Of a DNA stretch of 36,085 nt, positions 30,312 to 36,085 are shown piece by piece. Where the stretch lies: the NCBI GenBank assembly GCA_001931875.2, contig MSJH02000266.1, positions 1 through 36,085 on the forward strand. The letters run 5' to 3'. The position numbers and the translations under genes are program-made. Position 1 is the stretch's first letter; each line of letters opens with the position of its first letter. The DNA comes from Byssochlamys sp. IMV 00236. Lineage: Eukaryota > Ascomycota > Eurotiomycetes > Eurotiales > Thermoascaceae. Below the pieces are notes generated by a model that was not told where the DNA came from, ran no database searches, and saw nothing but the letters and a program-made list of their open reading frames with translations.

Positions 30312-33031
30312 TTACATGAAGTACATCACCTTGGTGAGCTCAGGTTTGACAACAGCGAAGGAAGCAAGTTGAGCTTCAGAGTCTTGTGATTCAGAGGTAG
30401 CTTCAGTGTCAGACCAGTTTTCGTTACGTCTGTGGAAGCGAGCACGAGCGGCAACCAAGTCAGCATAGTATGCAGCTGGGACCAAAGAGACGGCACGAGT
30501 GGCACGACCATAGATGTAACACATACGGTAGGTCAATTCTTGAAGACCATCGGCAGTGAACTCGTTTTCATCATACAAGACGTGATAGTGAGTAGGACGA
30601 GAAGTACCTTGAAGACCAGCGTGAGATTGAAGATAAAAGTCAAACTCGAAGGGATGGACAATGTCGGTGTCGATGACAGTACCAGGTTGACAGTTACCAG
30701 TACGGTCAGCATCACGTGGTTGGACAGGGAAGAATCTAGCATGATGACGCTTCTGAACGACAACGAAAGTGATCTTGGGATTGTACTTGGGGTCCAAAGA
30801 GGTACAGGCAGCACGGATGGCGGCAACTTCGGAATCCATAACTTGCTTAAATTGGCCTTCAGAGACACCATCACGGTAGAAGATCATACGTACAGGCTTT
30901 TGACCAGAAGCTTGATAGAAAGTCTTTAGCAATTCCTTAACCATGTTGGCAAGATCAGCAATGATTTCAGTACGGTTAGCTTGGACACGGATAGCAGAAG
31001 CGTATCTGGAAGCACGAGCATCCATAGAGGCACAAAGGGCGGCAACAGATGGACGGTTCATATCACCAGGAGCAGGATGAGTGACATCAGCACCGAAGAC
31101 GATAGTGGGTACTTGAGCAATGAAAGGAATTTGTTCAGGAGGCAAGAACAAGTTCATACCACCCAACTTCACGTTGACCTTAAGACAGACATTGGCGCAG
31201 TATTGCTTCTTGGCATCAGCAATGTGCTTAGATTGGACACATTGAGTAGCAACACCAATGACAGTGTCAGAGATTCTCTTGATTTCAGCATACAATTGGG
31301 TACCAGTGTTGGGCAAGATACAGAAGATCAACTGAGGATTAGCCTTGGCAGCGTTACCAGCCTTTAACCAGGCTTCCTTCAAGGTGCGGTCAATGTTACC
31401 GTTAGGATCAGCGTTCATGATAGGAGGTTGACGATTGACAACATTCAAACCGGTATCAATGAAGGTACGACACAATTCACGGATGAAGTTGTTGATAGCA
31501 GGAGGGGGAACGTTACCAGCAAAGTTGACGACGGACCATGAACCAAGGTTGGCACCTTGAGCGACCTTCTTACCACGAAGGTTCCAAGCACCGCCTGCAG
31601 GAGCAAATGTAGCTTCTTGAGAAGAAGGATGATAAGAAATCTTGGGGGTAGGCAAGACACGAGCATTAATGACAGCCATTTCAGGCTTGACAGTCAAACC
31701 GAATTGTTGCAAGTAAGGGTTATCACGGTACTTAAGAAGGTTCATGCCTTGGTTAATCTTGTTAGCACGAACATCGGGCTTTTGACAAGTGAATTTGATC
31801 ATTTCGGCAGTTTGCTTTTCGTTCAACTTCTTCATGTGACGTTGACCAGGGAGAACCTCACAGACTTCCATAGGCAAGAAAATATCCTTTCTGACAGCAA
31901 CACAAGGCAAGAAGGGATAGTTAAGACGCTTGTTGTATTGCTTGGCAAAATAGTTTGCAACAGACAATTCAGCACCAGACTCATCCTTGAAGTTGGTATG
32001 ATCAGCAGTGCTACGAGTAAGACCAGTGATCTTGTACTTCTTCTTTGATTCACCACGGTGAGTGACTTGGATTCTCAAAGACTTCAAGATCTTTTCAAGC
32101 TTGGTTAACTCGCGGTCAGGGATACCACGACGAAGTTCATCCAAAGAGCGACGACCCAAGATCTTGGCGACAACTTCAGGTAAAGGACCAGATTCATAGA
32201 AAGCGGTAGCAGAGACATCAATGTTGATCATCATTTTACCTAATAAAATAATCATGGTTAATGCGTCATAACATATGATAAATCATTTTCTTTGTACTTA
32301 CCGACGGTGGGGCGAGCGGATTGATAGTAACCTTGCCAGACTTCGGCACCGTTAGGAAGAGGACGCTTGTCAGTAGGCGTGAAGAAAGAACGGCCGACGG
32401 TAGTATAGGTCATGGAAGGAACATGACGAATAAGCACATCCATAACCATGATGGCTATTATTTTTAGCAAAATGTGATTAGTATTACGCGTTTCCTGAGA
32501 AAATATTAAAAAAAATACATTTATATATAAATATTTACCAGTTAAACAGTTGGAGGTACAAGAAGATTGACCGTTCAAGAAGAGACGAAGCTCTTCCATG
32601 TTAACTACACCAGCCTTCTTGATACGGATCTTGAAAAGACCACCAGAGCGCTTAGAACCTTGTTCTTGAAGTTCAACCTATGTAAAGAATGTGAGCAAAA
32701 TGTTGTCAACCTAAAGAACTCATAATACCTCGAACTGCATAGCGTTTTCATCACCTAAAGGAAGAGGCTTGGGAGAGAAAACGTTCTTGCGGCCATCATA
32801 AATGGTCTTGATACCCTTAAGGACACCTTTGCCATCCAAATCTTCAAAAGATTGCCAAACCTTACGATAGAGAGCAGGTGGAGCACTAGGGGGGTCAATA
32901 GTGATATCGTAGTGGTGGATGTTGCTTGTAGTGAAGTTGATAACTTCAAAAAAGTTGGTACGAACACGAATAGGCTTGCCGGTTTTGCCGCTACCAGGAC
33001 GCTTTACAAGCTCTGTAAGCTGTAAAGACAT
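30312..33031 (-). CDS. AGO: Argonaute (eukaryotic AGO clade) with intact slicer residues
   Basis: Argonaute is the small-RNA-guided effector of RNA interference. Inferred exons are 33031-32729, 32677-32539, 32454-32302 and 32239-30312, giving 840 aa. The N-domain starts at once (LVKRPGSGKTGKPIRVRTNF), with no Gly/Arg-rich or Gln-rich leader. The linker (RPLPNGAEVWQGYYQSARPT) leads to PAZ (about 200-310), then MID (NTGTQLYAEIKRISDTVIGV; CLKVNVKLGG) and PIWI. PIWI carries the catalytic set: Asp in FGADVTHPAPGD (about 582), the Glu finger in NRTEIIADL (about 622), Asp in IFYRDGVSEGQF (about 654) and His in GTSRPTHYHVL (about 747). The C-terminus is MYFM, close to the usual MYF-A/V end. The Ca2+-ATPase lies 152 bp upstream on the same strand. 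Confidence 0.96.
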
Positions 33032-33035
33032 TTTT

Positions 33036-33080
33036 TTTTAAAAAAAAAAAAAAATAAATAAATAAATAAATAAAAAGAAA
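33036..33080. repeat. Poly-A and (TAAA)n tract just upstream of Argonaute
   Basis: A run of A followed by about five AAAT units lies directly 5' of the Argonaute ATG, on its template-opposite strand. In the gene sense this is a T-rich/ATTT leader, similar to the T-rich leaders before other genes in this window. Confidence 0.8.
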
Positions 33081-33183
33081 AAGCGAACAAACAGATTTCT
33101 AGTCTCAGTAGCCTCTTACACTTCAAGTTCATATAAAGTTCGATTTTGATTGGCTCATAAACTAAGCAATGAAAATAGTTTTT

Positions 33184-36018
33184 TTATTGGATAGAGAATA
33201 GCTTGTCTGGCATTAAACGAAGGATGACACCGATGGGAATTGAACATAGACCAATGCAGACACTAAGTAACCAGTGTGAAATACCTAGTGGCACCGTCTG
33301 AAAGGCTGCACCTCCTCGTTCTACAATGATAACCTGACCACAAACACTAATAGTAAAAATGAGTATAAAGAATTTGTTGTTTCTGATTCCCTTGAATATA
33401 TTAAGCCTATTATCTATTCTACGGCAACTATAATCAAAAACAATAAGTCACCTATTTTGTTGTTATTCATTATTATCAACTTACTTAATTTCGTTAAATA
33501 TTTGACAAAATACAAATATAGTAAACACTACTGTCTGAAGTGTTGCTGGCTCATTTTTTAGTCCAAGAATGTTTGTATATAGAAATACGAGGATAACACC
33601 AATTTGATATATTGATTGTCCTATTATCATTTTCCACATTGATATATTAATTAAAGAAGCATTCTTTGATTCGGGCGATCTTTTTAGTAGATCAGCTGAA
33701 GGGGGATCTGTCGCAAGGGCTAATGCAGCAAATGTATCCATAATTAAATTAACCCAGAGTAACTGAACTGCTGTCAGAATAGACTTTTGCTCCTGACTGC
33801 CCATAGCTGATAAAATTGTCAACATGACCGCAGTTACATTCACTGTAAGTTGAAATTGTAAAAATTTTTTAACAGAGTCATTCACACAGCGACCCCATGA
33901 AATTGCCTTGACAATACTCGAAAAGTTGTCATCCATCAAGATGATACTTGAAGCCTCCTTGGCTACTTCTGTACCCGCAATACCCATTGAAAATCCCACA
34001 TCAGCTGCCTTAAGTGCCGGTCCATCGTTTGTACCATCCCCTGTGACCGCGACAACTTCCCCCAACTGCTTCAGATCATTCACAAGCAATCTCTTATCTT
34101 CTGGACTTGATCTAGCCAAAACACGAAGTTGAGGTAGGATAGATTGTCTTTCCTGACGTGACATTTTTCTGAAACTTGACCCATCCAGAGCAATTGAGCC
34201 ATGCACGTAAATACCACACTGTCTTGCGATACTCTTGGCTGTCATCATGTTATCACCCGTCACCATACGTACACAAACGCCAGCGCGCTGACAGGCTGCA
34301 ACCGCGTCAGTCACACCTTCTCGTAATGGATCCTCAATGCCGACAATACCCAGTAATGTCAGCTGCCCTTGCTGCAACACATCCTCCAATTGTTGATCAG
34401 CTGTCCAGTGGTCCATGTCTTGATAACAGATTGCCAAGGTTCTTAAGCACCGCGTGGCATAGCTTTGAATGATTTTGATCATTCTTTTTCTATTCGCCTC
34501 TGTCATGACTCTGGTTACAATCTCTGATGTGTCTTGGTCATAGCTTGTATCATGCATAGATACAATACGACTGCATTGACTTAATAGGACCTCGGAAGCT
34601 CCCTTGACGTGCATACGATAAATGACACCCTCTTTTTGTTTCGACACACGAACCACTGTCGCCATTGCTTTTCGTGAAGAGCTAAAAGGAAACACGACCT
34701 CAATTGGCCATCGCATACGTAAGAGCTCAAATGGTTCAGAGTCTAAATGGTCTCTTGAAAAGTTCAACAAGGCCGTTTCAGTCTTGTTTCCCACCAGCGT
34801 CTGCTGATGTGAGAACGCCGTTGAGTTTAAAGCCAGAGCTTGGTTTAAATATCGCTTGATCACCAGTGGAACCTTTGTCCCCAGTTCATGTACGCCAAAC
34901 AAATCTGGCCTTGACTTTGGAGGATCCTTCAAGAAGCGAAAGGAAGAACCAAGCGTGCCGGCAACGACTGACATCTTGTTCTCTGTCAGTGTGCCTGTCT
35001 TGTCTGAACAAATTGTTGTCGCACTACCCATTGTTTCGCACGCCGCAAGGACTCGTACGAGGTTGTTATCTTTCAGCATACGTTGTGTAGCAAAAGCCAA
35101 AGCTGAAACACGTTAAATGAGGTTTGATCATTTTTTCTTTGGTTTTTTACCTAAAGTCACTGCTAAGGGTAACCCTTCTGGAACAGCAACGACGATCACT
35201 GTGACAGTGGTGATGAGAATAGCCATGATATGAGCAACCACGTCCGAAGGCACAGTAGACAATGAACCTGTAGCATATCCAATAACACAACGCACAATCA
35301 GCATCGTAAACAAAAATGCTGCCGAAGAGAGACCAAACTTGGCAATACTTGACGCCAAGATGTCGAGCTTGTCTTGTAAAGGCGTATTTTCATCCTTGGT
35401 TCGAAGTGCCATCAAGGTTCTACCATGAAAAGAATACGGCCCGACAGCAGTGACCATATATGTGCAAAGTCCCTCCAGGATTCTAGAACCAGAGATCAGA
35501 AATGGGTCAAGAGGCCTTGCAGTATCTTCATCTTCAAAAGAGGCATGATATTCATTCCAAGATAATTTGCGTACTGCATCTGATTCACCTGTCAAAGGTG
35601 ACTCATCGCATTTCAAGTTGTGGCCTTGTATAAATACACCGTCTGCGCAAACAATGTCTCCAGGTTCAAGTTGAAGGACGTCACCTACTTGTACATCATA
35701 TACAGATAATAATACATGCTCTCCTGAACGAATAGCCTAAAAGAAAGTGTGAATAATATACTTTTTGATATTTATTTAATATCTTACGGTCACTTGGCGA
35801 TCCTCCTTTTTGGCGTTCAGATCTCGAAACTGCTTTTCTTTTTGATAATCATTAACACTGCTCACAATGACCACCAAGGATACTGCGATAACTATAGCCA
35901 CACCTTCTACCCATTTTACACCTGGAACTCGATTACCTAGCGCATCATATTCGACTATTGTCAAATCTTCATAGATGCCCACAGTAAGTGAAATGACAGC
36001 TGAAGCTGTCAAAAGTAA
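33184..36018 (-). CDS. PMC1: P-type Ca2+-ATPase (PMCA/PMC1 type), C-terminal 892 aa, 5' end outside the window
   Basis: This pump exports Ca2+ from the cytosol into the vacuole or out of the cell. The inferred exons in the window are 36018-35788, 35736-35151, 35102-33485 and 33427-33184, all in phase. The 5' exon or exons lie beyond the right edge. Motifs in order: VEGVAIVIAVSLVVIVSSVN (M2), CDESPLTGESD (actuator), PEGLPLAVTLALAFATQRM (M4 Ca site), ICSDKTGTLTENKM (phosphorylated Asp), HVKGASEVLLSQC (nucleotide site), VRMVTGDN, and VAVTGDGTNDGPALKAADVG (hinge). The M5-M10 helices follow, including LLWVNLIMDTFAALALATDP and CQIFNEINCRRIDNR. The family matches the PMCA clade. Only about a dozen residues follow the last membrane helix (LRLMPDKLFSIQ), so the long calmodulin-binding tail of animal PMCAs is absent. 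Confidence 0.93.
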
Positions 36019-36057
36019 CTACGGACAACAGTTGAGATGACTGCACAACACAGGTAC

Positions 36058-36079
36058 TTTTTTTTTTTTTTTTTTTTTT
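36058..36079. repeat. Poly-T run at the right edge
   Basis: A homopolymer of about 22 T lies inside the intron upstream of the first visible Ca2+-ATPase exon (an A-run in the gene sense). Together with the poly-A at base 1 it marks low-complexity window ends. Confidence 0.85.
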
Positions 36080-36085
36080 ACAAAT

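Noticed and set aside
30432..30929. 165-codon plus-strand ORF opposite Argonaute, and other long antisense ORFs at 30981-31367 and 31557-32048
   Set aside because: They mirror the PIWI and MID coding frames and have no family signal. They come from the codon bias of a highly coding-like opposite strand.
33220..33260. Segment resembling a tRNA T-arm (gggaattgaac)
   Set aside because: It lies within the last coding exon of the Ca2+-ATPase, and no cloverleaf can be drawn around it.
28000..36018. Idea that Argonaute and its neighbours form a defence-island-like system
   Set aside because: The neighbours are a housekeeping calcium pump, a SNARE-like protein and a small basic protein. Nothing in their sequences ties them to RNA silencing.

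Overview
This window looks like nuclear DNA from an early-diverging fungus of the Mucoromycota, most likely Mucorales. It is AT-rich. Its genes are tightly packed and split by many short introns (mostly about 45-65 nt, GT..AG). The gene set is wholly eukaryotic: Golgi tether, nuclear pore, APC/C, GATOR1, Argonaute, SNARE, P-type Ca2+-ATPase. A degenerate FAR1/MULE-type reading frame is also present. I called introns by eye from splice consensus, frame and family similarity. No transcript evidence was available. I saw no rRNA, tRNA, CRISPR array, prophage or bacterial-type operon.

Layout from left to right. Bases 1-2160 hold two minus-strand genes 48 bp apart: COG8 (3' end unclear near the left edge) and a ketopantoate reductase. 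Bases 2161-4072 contain decayed sequence with two small unrecognised ORFs. Bases 4073-10568 hold two plus-strand genes: a peroxisomal carnitine acetyltransferase (613 aa, C-terminal AKL) and a Nup155/Nup170-type nucleoporin (10 exons, 1096 aa). Bases 10611-16343 are a dense minus-strand block: acyl-CoA oxidase (694 aa, AKL), SCP2 (162 aa, SSL) and the APC/C subunit Apc5 (15 exons, 630 aa). SCP2 and APC5 are only 25 bp apart. Bases 16344-18591 are gene-poor and carry two inverted 110-bp copies of a C2HC-finger-like coding fragment that differ only by transitions.

Bases 18592-19986 encode a mitochondrial stomatin-like protein. Bases 21532-22623 encode a bHLH factor. Converging on it is IML1/DEPDC5 (1562 aa, minus strand, 27877 to 23019). 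Next come a frameshifted FAR1/MULE-like gene, a divergent syntaxin-like protein with a non-Gln zero layer, and a small basic protein. An Argonaute with an intact slicer tetrad follows (840 aa, 33031 to 30312). Last is the C-terminal 892 residues of a plasma-membrane/vacuolar-type Ca2+-ATPase that runs off the right edge.

Functional threads. Three of the metabolic genes (carnitine acetyltransferase, acyl-CoA oxidase, SCP2) belong to peroxisomal fatty-acid oxidation, and all three end in PTS1-like tripeptides. The ketopantoate reductase feeds CoA synthesis. The remaining genes are unrelated housekeeping or regulatory functions. I did not find a convincing new multi-gene system. The most unusual signals are the transition-only inverted repeat, a candidate 32-nt intron in APC5, the frameshifted FAR1-like gene and the odd SNARE.
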